NCBI RefSeq assembly: GCF_008831285.2
Contig: NC_045142.1
Span: 191,001-255,000, forward strand
Direction: 5' to 3'
Source of the DNA: Nymphaea colorata
Lineage: Eukaryota; Streptophyta; Magnoliopsida; Nymphaeales; Nymphaeaceae
Length of the DNA: 64,000 nt
This document shows, piece by piece, positions 14,187 to 24,624 of this stretch. Position numbers and translations under genes: made by a program. Every line of letters begins with the position of its first letter. Within the stretch, counting starts at the first letter, position 1. The notes below the pieces were generated by a model. It was not told the origin of the DNA. It ran no database searches and saw only the letters and a list, made by a program, of their open reading frames with translations.

Positions 14187-14191
14187 CTGCA
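14187..14191. repeat. Target-site duplication, left copy (CTGCA)
   Basis: CTGCA immediately precedes the TG of the left LTR and is repeated directly after the CA of the right LTR at 19718-19722. This is the 5-bp duplication expected from a Ty3/gypsy integrase. Confidence 0.92.
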
Positions 14192-14596
14192 TGTCACGGG
14201 CTGACAACTTCGGCCCGTGCGGCGCGACAAGAACCTGATTGCCGCAAGCCTTCAAACCACCGAACGGGGCGCAAAAGTAGTTTGAGAAAACAAGTGTATA
14301 AAGAATGCTTGTAAATAAAGAAATCCCACAATGTATTCGCTTGAAGAATTAGTACATCACAAGAAAGATAAGTAAGAAGAATGATCTCGACTTTACTTAT
14401 GTAGGATGGCCGAGGCCTCTTACAGGATTCCCATGCCGACCACCCAAAACAAGAAATCCCAATACTTACACTTAGACCGGTGGGAGGGTACTCCCTTACA
14501 AGTAAACATGCATAAGCAAATGACTCAACATAAGCAAAGGAAGCACAATGCAAAACAAAGCAAAGGACTGTACAGACTCCCAGACACAGGGGAACA
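14192..14596 (-). repeat. 3' LTR of the chromovirus
   Basis: 405-bp direct repeat matching 19312-19717. It starts TGTCACGGGC and ends GGGGAACA as read on the plus strand. Confidence 0.95.
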
Positions 14597-14611
14597 GGCT
14601 CCCCCCTTCAA
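14597..14611 (-). other. Polypurine tract
   Basis: Read on the minus strand, GAAGGGGGGAGCC lies directly against the 3' LTR, the expected priming site for plus-strand DNA synthesis. Confidence 0.85.
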
Positions 14612-14612
14612 G

Positions 14613-17600
14613 TTAAGCGCCGTCCTCGGCGCCAGCAGTTTCATGATAGGCCTTGACTTCCAGCGGGTAGCGTTGCTTCATGCGGAATGCATACTCCCAG
14701 GTGGGGTTGTGTTTGCCTATCCACTTCACTTGGTACTTCTTCGGCTCCCCCAAATAGTTTGTCTTGTGCCGAAGAATTTCTTCCATCCGACGGTCCGCCG
14801 CTCGCTTGGTCGGCGGGGCTCGCTGCAGGATCGGGTCTCGTTCTGGAACGCTTCGCTCAGGGTCTTCCTCATCGATATAGAAGGGCTTCAGGTTACAAAC
14901 ATGGAACACTGAATGCACCTTAAAGTCTGGCGGCAAGTCTAGCTTGTAGGCTAGCTTTCCGATTCTCTTCAGCACTGTGAAGGGTCCCTCATACTTGCGG
15001 ATCAATGACTTGTGTCGACCACGGAAAATGCCCGTGCGATCAGGGTAGAGCTTTACGAGGACTTGATCACCCACCCGGAATTCTATTGGCCTTCGATTCC
15101 GATCTGCAATCTTTTTCATCTTTTTGGCGGCCTTGTGTAAGAACGCCTTAGCCATTTTCATCTGGTCCTGCCAATCGCGAACGAACTGGTAGGCAAAAGT
15201 GGGTCTTCCCTTTTCTTAGGCTGCAAGGGTATGTGGCATCAACGGTTGTTGTCCAGTGGCTATTTCGAATGGACTATGTCCAGAAGACTCGCTCTTCTGC
15301 AAATTGTAGCAAAATTGAGCTACATCCAGCAATTTCACCCAATCTTTTTTATTCGCACTGACATAGTGTCGAAGGTATTGTTCCAACAATCCGTTGATTC
15401 GTTCAGTTTGGCCGTCCGTTTGATGGTGGAAACTTGTTGAGAATAATAAATCCGAACCCAACAAACGAAATACTTCGCGCCAAAATTTCCCTGTGAAGCG
15501 AGTGTCCCGATCACTGACAATGCTTTTCGGCACGCCCCAATGTTTGACAATATGCTTCACGAACAACTCGGCCGTCTTTTCCGTGGGACATTCTTTAGAG
15601 GCTGGGATGAAGGTGGCATATTTTGAAAATCTATCCACAACCACAAGGATGGAACTGAAGCCGTCAACTTTGGGCAAGCTGACGATGAAGTCCATGGAGA
15701 GGCATTCTCATGGACGTTCTGGAATAGGAAGAGGCTCCAAAAGACCGACAGGCTTCTGGTTTGTTCCCTTGTCCTGCTGACAGATCAAGCATATTTTCAC
15801 ATATGCTTCAACGTCGTCGCGCATTTGTGGCCAGTAGTAGCCACGTTCGAGCAGTGCCAGTGTCCGCTCTTGGCCAGGATGGCCAGCCCATAACGAGTCA
15901 TGACACTCCTTCAGCAACTCTCGTCGGAGATTGCCCCATCTGGGCACGAATGATCATCCGCCCTTTGCCATCAAAAGTCCATCTTGTAGCCAAAATCGTC
16001 GCGTCTTTCTCGCCTCCGTTGTTTCGACCAAGTGCTTGGCCACTGGGTCCTGCTTTATGCCTTCTCGAATCCGCCCGAAAAGAGCACCCTCGAGCTGCGC
16101 TTCGGATGATGCCGTCCGGGTAGCTGCCAACTCCGCCTTCCGACTCAGTGCATCGGCTACAACGTTTGTCTTCCCTACCTTGTATTCCAAGGCAAAATCG
16201 AATTCTGCAAGGAATTCATGCCATCGAGATTGCTTCGAACTCAACTTCTTTTGAGTCTGGAAGTAGCTTGTAGCTACATTATCAGTCTTTACCACGAATT
16301 GGGACCCCAATAAGTAATGCCTCCATATGCGAAGACAATGAATAATGGCCGTCATTTCCCTTTCATGCATGGAGTACCGTCGCTCCGCGTCTTTCAGCTT
16401 CCGACTCTCATAGGCAACTGGATGACCTTCCTGCATCAAAACTCCACCAATGGCAAAATCTGATGCATCCGTGTGGACTTCAAATTTCCTTGTGTGGTCG
16501 GGCAACCTGAGCACAGGCTCCTGCGTCAGGGCCCTCTTCAACTTGTCGAAGGCATCTTCTTCGAGCTCTTCCCAAGCCCAAGTTCGGTTTTTCTTCAACA
16601 AATCAGTGAGAGGCGCAGTTATCAAAGAATACCCCTCAATGAATCGTCGATAGTAATTTGCCAAACCGAGAAAAGAACGTAGTTCCAGTACATTGGTTGG
16701 CGGTTTCCAGTCTCGAATTGCCCTCACCTTTTCTATGTCCATTCGCAGCTAACCTTTTCCCACAATGTGACCGAGAAAACTGATTTCCGATTGGCCGAAT
16801 AGGCACTTCTCGCGCTTCACATAGAGTTCGTTTTCCTCCAATACCTTGAACACTGTTCGCAAGTGTTCCACATGGTCCCTCATGGAGCTGCTGTACACTA
16901 CAATGTCATCAAAATAGACTACCCCGAACTTATCTAAGTACGGATAGAATATCTTATTCATTAGAGTCGAAAAAGTGGCTGGGGCATTCGTCAACCCGAA
17001 CGACATTACCAAGAATTCAAAGGCACCGTAACGAGTGACGCAAGTGGTCTTTGGCTCGTCGCCATCAACAATCCGAACTTGCCAATATCCTGATCTGAGG
17101 TCTAACTTGGAAAACACTTGAGCTTTGCCTAGTTGATCAAACAGATCTGCAATCAAAGGTAAGGGGTACTTGTTATTCACCGTTACCTTGTTCAACGCTC
17201 GATAATCCACACATAGCCTTTTGGAGCCGTCATGCTTCGCTTGTAATAACACTGGTGCACCAAAAGGAGCTTTGGAGGGTCTGATTATACCTCCAGCTAG
17301 CATCTCGTCCAACTGTCGCCGAAGTTCTCTTAATTCTGCAGTGGTCATTCGATATGGTGCCATTGCCGGGGGTTTGGCACCAGGAAGGAGTTCGATGGCA
17401 TGATCCACCTCACGTCGAGGTGGCAGCCGTCTAGGGAGCTCCGCGGGCATTGTTCCTGCGAATTCCGCTAAGACAGGCGCAAGCGCCTCTGGGACCAAAC
17501 CAGGGGAGTCATTAGTCACTTCCCTGATTGCCACCAAGTACGGTTATTCGCCGTGCTTGAGGCCTTTATTCAACTGAAGGGCATATATCATTGCGGCTTT

Positions 17601-19271
17601 TCCTTTATCCCTCTTTATCGATGTTACTGGAACCATACAAGGGGACTTCTCATCCATGATACTGATACTGCGTAGGTGCGGCATTGGGACAATTTTCGCA
17701 GTACTGAGGAGCTCCATGCCTAGGATCATCCGGAAATCATCCATCGGGACCACCGAGAAGTTGGCCCTTCCTGACCAACTCTCAATCTTCACAACCGCAT
17801 CTCGGGCCACTCCGTGGATGGGTTTGGCCTCTGAGTTTACCGCTTTCATGCGTAACTCTCCCCTCTCAAGGGTTAGGCCTAGTCTCCTTGCCTCCTCAAC
17901 TGAGACAAAGTTATGTGTGGCTCCCGTGTCTACCATAGCCAGGGTAGACCTTTCATTTACCAGGATTTCTAAGTACATGAGATCGTTAGAAGGTGTTGTT
18001 GTCACCTTCACTTTTTCCTCCCTTTTTATGGTGTTCAAAAGTTGAAGTGCACCCATCTTTGGTCCTTCCCCTTCTTCACCTTGTACCGCATTAGCAGATT
18101 GCCTTGAAGAGCTTGCTTGATTGTCCCTGTTTCCATGCTTTGGACATTGCCTTCCTAAGTGATTGCCATCACAAAACCAACATTTCAACACTCTATTCTG
18201 AGAGTTGTCGTTTCTGTGAAAGAAAGTTCTTCTTTCGACTTGGCGCTGAGTTGATGGTTCATCTTTCCGTTCCCTTCGATCATCTTTCTTTCCTCCATGG
18301 TCAGGCTTCCTCGATGGCTTGAAGGCGTTAGTGTAGCTCTTGCGCTGAGTATCAGCCAAACGTTCTGCTACCACATAAGCATCCTCCAAGGTCTCCGGAT
18401 TACTCCTTTCCACTTCGGATTGTGCCCACGACTGAAGTCCCAAAATAAACCAGTTCAATTTATCTTGTTCTTGCATATCTGACACATCTAACATCAGCCT
18501 TTGATAGGCCCTCACGTAATCTCGCAAGGATTCGGTATGTTTCAATTCACCAACCATCCGATAGGCATGGCGTGTCGCATTCGGGGGCATGAAGTAAGTT
18601 CTCAACTCTCGCTGAAAATCATCGAAAGTGTCTATTGTGCAGATCCCCTTTTGAATGTCGAGTCTTTTCCTTCTCCACCATGCCACAGCATCGCCCTCTA
18701 GCAACATAGCCGCAGTCTTGACTTGAAGGTCGTTCCCCATAACGCCTTGCAAGTCCAAGTAGTACTCCACTTGAAATAAAAAGTTGTCGATCACTCGACT
18801 ATCCCGAGTTCCATTGTATTTAGCTGGTCTCTGAACGTCGACCCTCGCTGGCCGATCGTCACCTCCACCTACAGAGATTTGTCGCTGTAGTGTGTGGTTC
18901 TTTACCTGAAGTTCCTTGACTTCAGCCTGTAACGCGGTCACTGTGTCCGTCAGTGCCCGATTCATGGCCACTAGGTCGGCCATTTGTTCCCGTAGTACCT
19001 TCATTTCGTCATTCATTTCTCCGAAGGACTCAACTGCATTACCCAACGCTTCTTCATGAGTAGTTACGTCGGTAGCCAGCTTGTTCACCATCTCGGTCAG
19101 GTCTTCCTGACCCTGGGATGTACCCATCTCATCAGAATGGGCTACCCCCTTGCCCTTGGCACTTCGCAGATTGTATTGAGTCGCCAGGGCTTCTTCCTCT
19201 TCGATCAACGATCGTCGGAGGTCTCTTTCGATCAACGATCGTCGGCGTGTAGTTCTACACCGACTATCCAA
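14613..19271 (-). pseudogene. gag-pol: Chromovirus gag-pol polyprotein, one frame with five internal stops
   Basis: From the ATG at 19269-19271 to the stop at 14613-14615 everything lies in one frame of 1553 codons, interrupted at 17544 (TAA), 16749 (TAG), 15954 (TGA), 15708 (TGA) and 15216 (TAA). In order it encodes: a Gag with a coiled-coil stretch (residues ~85-135) and a zinc knuckle CWFCDGNHLGRQC (~364-376); protease with MVDTGATHNF (~447); reverse transcriptase with [21 protein letters not shown] and [11 protein letters not shown]; RNase H with [13 protein letters not shown] and [10 protein letters not shown]; the integrase zinc finger (GHPG...CLICQQDK) and core (MDFIVSLP, VVDRFSKYATF, SDRDTRFTGKFW, TDGQTERING); and a C-terminal YEGPFTVLKRIGKLAYKLDLP module plus a chromodomain with KKYQVKWIG. 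No frameshift is needed. Each stop is one transition from a sensible codon (CAA, CAG, CGA or TGG). The knuckle has three rather than four residues between its second Cys and His. Confidence 0.93.
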
Positions 19272-19297
19272 CCGCTTCCCCAGATTGCCGAACCTGG

Positions 19298-19309
19298 GCT
19301 CTGATACCA
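19298..19309 (-). other. Primer-binding site (initiator tRNA-Met type)
   Basis: TGGTATCAGAGC on the minus strand, two bases inside the 5' LTR. This is the usual plant LTR-retrotransposon primer site matching the 3' end of initiator tRNA-Met. Confidence 0.92.
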
Positions 19310-19311
19310 GT

Positions 19312-19717
19312 TGTCACGGGCTGACAACTTCGGCCCGTGCGGCGCGGCAAGAACCTGATTGCCGCAAGCCTTCAAACCACCGAACGGGGCGCAAAAGTAG
19401 TTTGAGAAAACAAGTGTATAAAGAATGCTTGTGAATAAAGAAATCTCGCAATGTATTCACTTGAAGAATTAGTACATCACGAGAAAGATAAGTAAGGAGA
19501 ATGCTCTCGACTTTACTTATGTAGGATGGCCGAGGCCTCTTACAGGATTCCCATGCCGACCACTCAAAACAAGAAATCCCAAGACTTGACACTTAGACCG
19601 GTGGGAGAGTACTCCCTTACAAGTAAACATGTATAAGCAAATGACTCAACATAAGCAAAGGAAGCACAATGCAAAACAAAGCAAAGGACTGTACAGACTC
19701 CCAGACACAGAGGAACA
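19312..19717 (-). repeat. 5' LTR of the chromovirus
   Basis: 406-bp direct repeat matching 14192-14596. It should contain the element's promoter on the minus strand. Confidence 0.95.
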
Positions 19718-19722
19718 CTGCA
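19718..19722. repeat. Target-site duplication, right copy (CTGCA)
   Basis: Matches 14187-14191. Confidence 0.92.
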
Positions 19723-21818
19723 CGTCCACAGGCCCACGACCACGGATGGACACGAATCTAACTTAGCTAAATGCTGAGTAAAGTACTGTTGCAGATCGAT
19801 ATGAAGCTGAATCGGCCCATGTCGGCTGAGATGTAGCGTTATATGTACATCTTCAAACTTTAGTTTTTTTCTTTTCTTTTTGAGGCAAGGCCAATACGCA
19901 TCAGTTTCCATTGCAAGATACAAACTGAGATTTGGAATATGGTTATAGAAAAATCCTCACTAGGAAAATCGTTCTAGTTCCCGTAATGTTTTCAAATGCA
20001 TAAATCCAGGTCGAAAAGTTTTGAATTTTCCGGTGGAAAATATTGAAGAACCGTACAAAAAATACGTTGCAGATACAAAAAGTTTCTGAATCTTTTCATT
20101 TGTGTTTGAAAAGACAACAGATCGTCTTGCCGGGGCAACGGAACATGCCAATACAGGAAATAATTGTGGTAGGCCCGGCCAAACGCCGTCGATGGTGGTC
20201 GGTCGGATCCTGTTAGACATAAGTGGCATTTGAGGTGAGCCGTTATGGCACTAAATTCAGGGCCTTCCCTGGCTTGACGCTCACTCTTTTTTTAGACTTC
20301 TCCACCCGATTTATATGGAAACAGCATCTTCTGAATCATGTCGACACGCTCGGAAATGAGCTCAAAAGTGTACAAAGTAACTTCCGCTTGTACACCTGAT
20401 GCCATTTGCTTCCGATGATCAGATTCTATCTTTATGACAGAGCCAGCTCAAGCAATTGCTTGCCATACAAATAACCTCCGTTTCTCGCATGTGCAACTTC
20501 ATTAAGACGAGGTCCTTTGTCAGGTTTTGATAGAGTGGTTCACGTGGAAGAAAATAGAATGCTGAAATGGAGACAATTAATGAATCCTATGGTTCAAAAA
20601 GGAGAAAGGCAGACAACTGAGGCTCGTCAACCTCCGGTGGTCGTTTTTAGCTTTTACCGGTCCACCGGTTGCCTAGTTCTCCGCCGTAGAGCACGAATCA
20701 TCGACAGAAACGGAGGAGCTCATACTGAAGAGTTGAAAATTTTGACTCCAATCCTTCTATCTTCAGGTAAAGTTGGAGGGCCAAGGAGAGCTACGCCACT
20801 TTGTTTTCCCAATGTCGTAATGCTTGGGAACGTATGAAGATTCCGATCGTCGCAAAACCACAAACTGCTACTGCTCGATGACGCCTCTTTATTGTCACAA
20901 AGTTTCTCTTGAGTGATGTTGCGATCAATCGCCACCTGAAATCTGTCCATCATTTTTCAGCTTTCTACTGCTTTATGCCTTTATCCCCCGTTTTCGGGAA
21001 AAAAGAAAAAATCAATTGTCACTATCAACATTGATGGTGACGCACAGGCAAGAAGGCAAGCGAGGCGAATGGTCGATTCAGATGAAAAATTGCGGATGAT
21101 AATATGCATGCCCTGGTTGGACAGTTTCCCTCTACAAAATATGATCAGGAAATGACGCTGCAGATGGCACTGATCTCCGAGAGAATGCCTCAAAATCAGA
21201 AAAACACGATCAATGCAACAAGTGGAAGGGACAAACGCATTCATTCCACTTACCAATAGGTTACAAGGCAAAAGGAAGCGTTTGATTTCGACTCTTGCTT
21301 GATATAGCTGGACTCCCATCCTGTACAAACCATCTGCTTAAAAGGTTTTTAGGCAGCAGACAACAGGGTTGTGGAACAGATTACCTTATAGCTATTGGAG
21401 AGCTCTCAACACGGCAACTTCTCTTTATTGACTATGCCCATGTAGTACTCTCATGTTGTTGCAGTATCAGCACATTACTTATACACCATTTTTTCTTTTT
21501 CTAGCTGGTTGGCTACTAATGCTGGCCAATATTAACAGTAAGCCATTAATGAGAAAAAAAACTCGACACCAAGCCCTCCCATGTGCCATAGAATGTGCAT
21601 ACAGGATTCAAAGTAGTTTATCAGTTAAAACATTATCTTCTATTTTTTTTTTATTAAAGATACACGATGATGTTTTTCCTTCTTATATAACGACGGACGA
21701 TATAATCCATGTCTTGTTTCTAAACAAACAAATAGGCAGACCATATCTTTAAGTTTCCTTCTGCTGTGTTGGCTGAACTGCTCTGATGAATTTTGAAGCG
21801 GGGCACGATATCCACTCG

Positions 21819-21881
<63 letters not shown>
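21819..21881. repeat. Compound (CT)n(TA)n microsatellite
   Basis: About 24 bp of CT followed by about 39 bp of TA. Confidence 0.95.
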
Positions 21882-21882
<1 letters not shown>

Positions 21883-21968
21883 GTGAAAAGACAGAGTCGT
21901 AGCATAAAAACGCTATCTCACTCAATCTGGTGGTAGAGATGAACTGAATAAGCACCATAATACACCTT

Positions 21969-21992
21969 AAAAAAAAAAAAAAAAAAAAAAAA
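21969..21992. repeat. Poly-A tract
   Basis: 24 consecutive A; possibly the tail of an old retroposed sequence, but nothing upstream is recognisable. Confidence 0.8.
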
Positions 21993-23150
21993 CACTCTTT
22001 AAGACATTAAATCTGTAAACGTTGAGAGTTACTTGTTTCTGTTACCCGATTTTTGGTACCCTTTAAAGAATTGCATGGTTAAAAGCAAACTCTGCAAGTT
22101 ACGTTGGCAAAATTATACATCTGGGTCTATATACACACGAAAACCGCCGCTACAGGTTCTAGCAAGTTGGTCGCCGCTGCCATTTGAAGTGATTTGAACT
22201 TTGAATTAGAGTAATTGCAAGTTCATTTTCTTGCTCCTTCTTTTCACTTCTCTTGTTTTGGCTTCTAACTTGCAGTGAGCCCCGCATTCTCCTTCATGTA
22301 ATGTTCCCAACAGTGGCAAGAAACGTCTTTCATCTTAACCAAAAGAATGACAGGCAAACCGCACTATTTGGCAGTCTATTTCACCTGCAACACAGGAAAA
22401 ACCTGGCCAGATGGAGGAATGGAAAAAATTTATGCTTAATGCATGCATCCAGAAAGCTTGCAATAGAGCCTATGCATGGTTCCTTGAGGTTAAGCTGAAG
22501 CCCAGCCTAGGGCCAGGCAGGAATCTGCCGCTGAATATATGACGGCAGGTAAAGACATTTCCAGACATTAACCAAAACCAGATTAATGCATGCAGAAAGA
22601 AGAGAGAAAATTTAGGACCATCGCCTTAAAAACAAGAAGGCAGCCCAGGTTACAATCGTTCAAGAAACTTTTGGGCTAGAATAGCCTCAAATGAATCAGA
22701 TTGGCGAAACTTGCCCACATGACAAGAAAGAAGAAAAAGGTTCCAACATATTAAACTGAGAAAGAAGAAAACGGATCATGTGGCAGCGCGTCTTAGAATT
22801 ACAACCATGGAACTCGTTGCATTCCCGTGTTTCGTCCGTCACAGATTGTTCTATGCCTCCATGACTGAACTTTTACGGCTACTTGACAGCCAAAAAGCTA
22901 ATCAGTTAAACTCGAGGGGAGGCAATTTCGTCTATCCGTACCATAAGTCGGATAACACAATGAGATAGGTTTCTTCAATGTTCCAAGAGGGAAATTTTTC
23001 CCCCTTCGAGAAAGAACACCAAGTGCAAAGATGCTATACTTAAATATGCAAATTGGGCTGTAAATTGCTGAAATCCAGTAGCAGAAAACTGAAAAAGAAG
23101 AAAGGAGTGAACAGAAAGGGAAAGAGAAAGGAGGAGGAGGAGGGAGGGAT

Positions 23151-23558
23151 TACCCGCCGTTGTTGGTTCCTTCCGCTGTCTGCAAAGCATTTTTCAACCG
23201 AGGGAAGGAAGTGCAGGCAACCGCAATGGTCCAGGGAGCAGGGCGCCGGGGGAGGAGGAGAAGGCTTTCGAGCTTCGGCCCGAGAAGTCCACATTCGCTG
23301 TGAGAAGGACATCCCACCACGGAAGCACCATAGCCCCGACAGTAGGCGGAGTATGGGAGGACCTTCTTATTCGGCAGTGAAGGACTCTGTGGATGAGACG
23401 AGGCCACGTACTCTCTGCGAGGCACTGCAATAAAAGCCGAAGAGTCTGTCCCGCCATGAGACTCGCTCTGGAAGCGCTACGTCTTTGAGTAGGTACAACC
23501 AACCAAGTAAGACGCTTGGGTTGACCCCCTCATCAAATTCGGTCCAAAGCTCAGCCAA
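23151..23558 (-). other. Possible exon of an unrecognised minus-strand transcript
   Basis: This block is GC-richer than its surroundings and open in more than one minus-strand frame. One frame starts with ATG at 23456-23458, gives a basic peptide beginning MAGQTLRLLLQCL and ends at 23194. Another runs through to a plausible donor (AACGGCGG then GTAATC) near 23150. The basic, Ser/Arg/Leu-rich N terminus could be an organelle presequence or an upstream leader. I recognise no domain and found no partner exon, so this may be untranslated. Confidence 0.25.
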
Positions 23559-23679
23559 ATGCCCGTTTCGAAGAAGAAGGACGAGAATTACAAGTTACTC
23601 ACTAGCAAGTAGTGACCGTGTCATCTTCGTGAACCTTGCTCTCTGGAAAAACCTAAGAACTAGAGGTCCCTGATGGAGA

Positions 23680-24624
23680 TGCACCATATAGATAGACCCC
23701 GCACCGTTAACGCTTACGCCTTGAGTCAGGCTCTCTTGGTCGATAATAATAACAATAATAGCAATAACCACAAGTTTAGAGATGTTTAGACATCACATTC
23801 GGACATTAGTTTTTACATAAACTAGCCCTTTCTAATATTGCGAAAACAATAAGCATAAGCTTCTATTTCAAGAAATCTATTGGTTCTTTCCCTCATGGGC
23901 ATATGTAGGATTCCAAGAAATTGAAGATAAAACATGAAAAGTACATCCATAGATTTGCTTTGGCTGCATCAACTGGCAACTTGAACTTCCAAAGGAGAAA
24001 TGTGAGTGAGTGGATCCACACAAGCGCTTATTTATGGCTTAACTTGGACGGTTATTGCATGTTGCAATGAAACTGCTGTTTCTCCCAGCTCGCATGGCCC
24101 ACGCACACGCATATACCATCTCTGACTTAGGCGGCAAAAACGCAATAGTTGCTCAACAATGTGCAGTGTGAACACGAATTGTGACGTTTAAATAGTCACT
24201 GACTTGATGAATATGGTTGCACTTATTTGACTAGAATAAGTCGGATAATCTGGAATCCAAACCATGGTTCCAACCAGTAATAAAGATTACCAGTTTTAAC
24301 AAAAAAATCCGTGCTATGCAGATAATAGGATGCCTGAACAGGATTAGCTTCACAAGAGGAAATCAGCAATTAATTTCAAAATGAAAGCAATGTAAACATA
24401 CAAATGGCTAATGAAATTCCTCCAGCTCCTGTTTTATGTCCACAATAATGATTAAACGTCATCGATAGCTCTTACATGTGCAGTAATTTAGAATATAATA
24501 CAAGCTTAAGACGGGAATGACCGCCAGACCAAGAAATATTTCATCATTTTGCATCATGCTAACTGAAGTGATGATTTTCAGAACTTCTGCAGCAGGAATA
24601 CCGCAGATTCTTTTCCTTCCTGGT
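23680..24624. other. Intergenic, no gene seen
   Basis: AT-rich sequence downstream of the CBM20 gene stop. The part nearest 24624 should include its 3' UTR. Nothing else was seen. Confidence 0.5.

Larger units (their letters stand above)
14192..19717 (-). mobile_element. Ty3/gypsy chromovirus LTR retrotransposon, structurally complete, coding frame decayed
   Basis: A 5.5-kb element oriented on the minus strand. It has two LTRs of 405 and 406 bp beginning TGTCAC and ending GGAACA, flanked by CTGCA on both sides. Internal order on the minus strand is PBS, Gag with a zinc knuckle, protease (DTG), reverse transcriptase, RNase H, integrase (HHCC and DDE core), GPY/F module and chromodomain, then a polypurine tract. 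The chromodomain makes it a chromovirus. Its size and RT/RNase H wording suggest the Galadriel/Monkey or Reina side of the group (inference). Five in-frame stops mean it cannot make its own polyprotein. By my hand alignment the LTRs differ at about 13 positions plus one indel, so the insertion is not very old. Confidence 0.95.
19723..23039. other. Intergenic, no gene recognised
   Basis: Contains a CT/TA compound microsatellite (21819-21881) and an A tract (21969-21992). Open frames such as 20517-20837 and 20981-21328 do not resemble known proteins and have no clear splice context. Confidence 0.55.
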
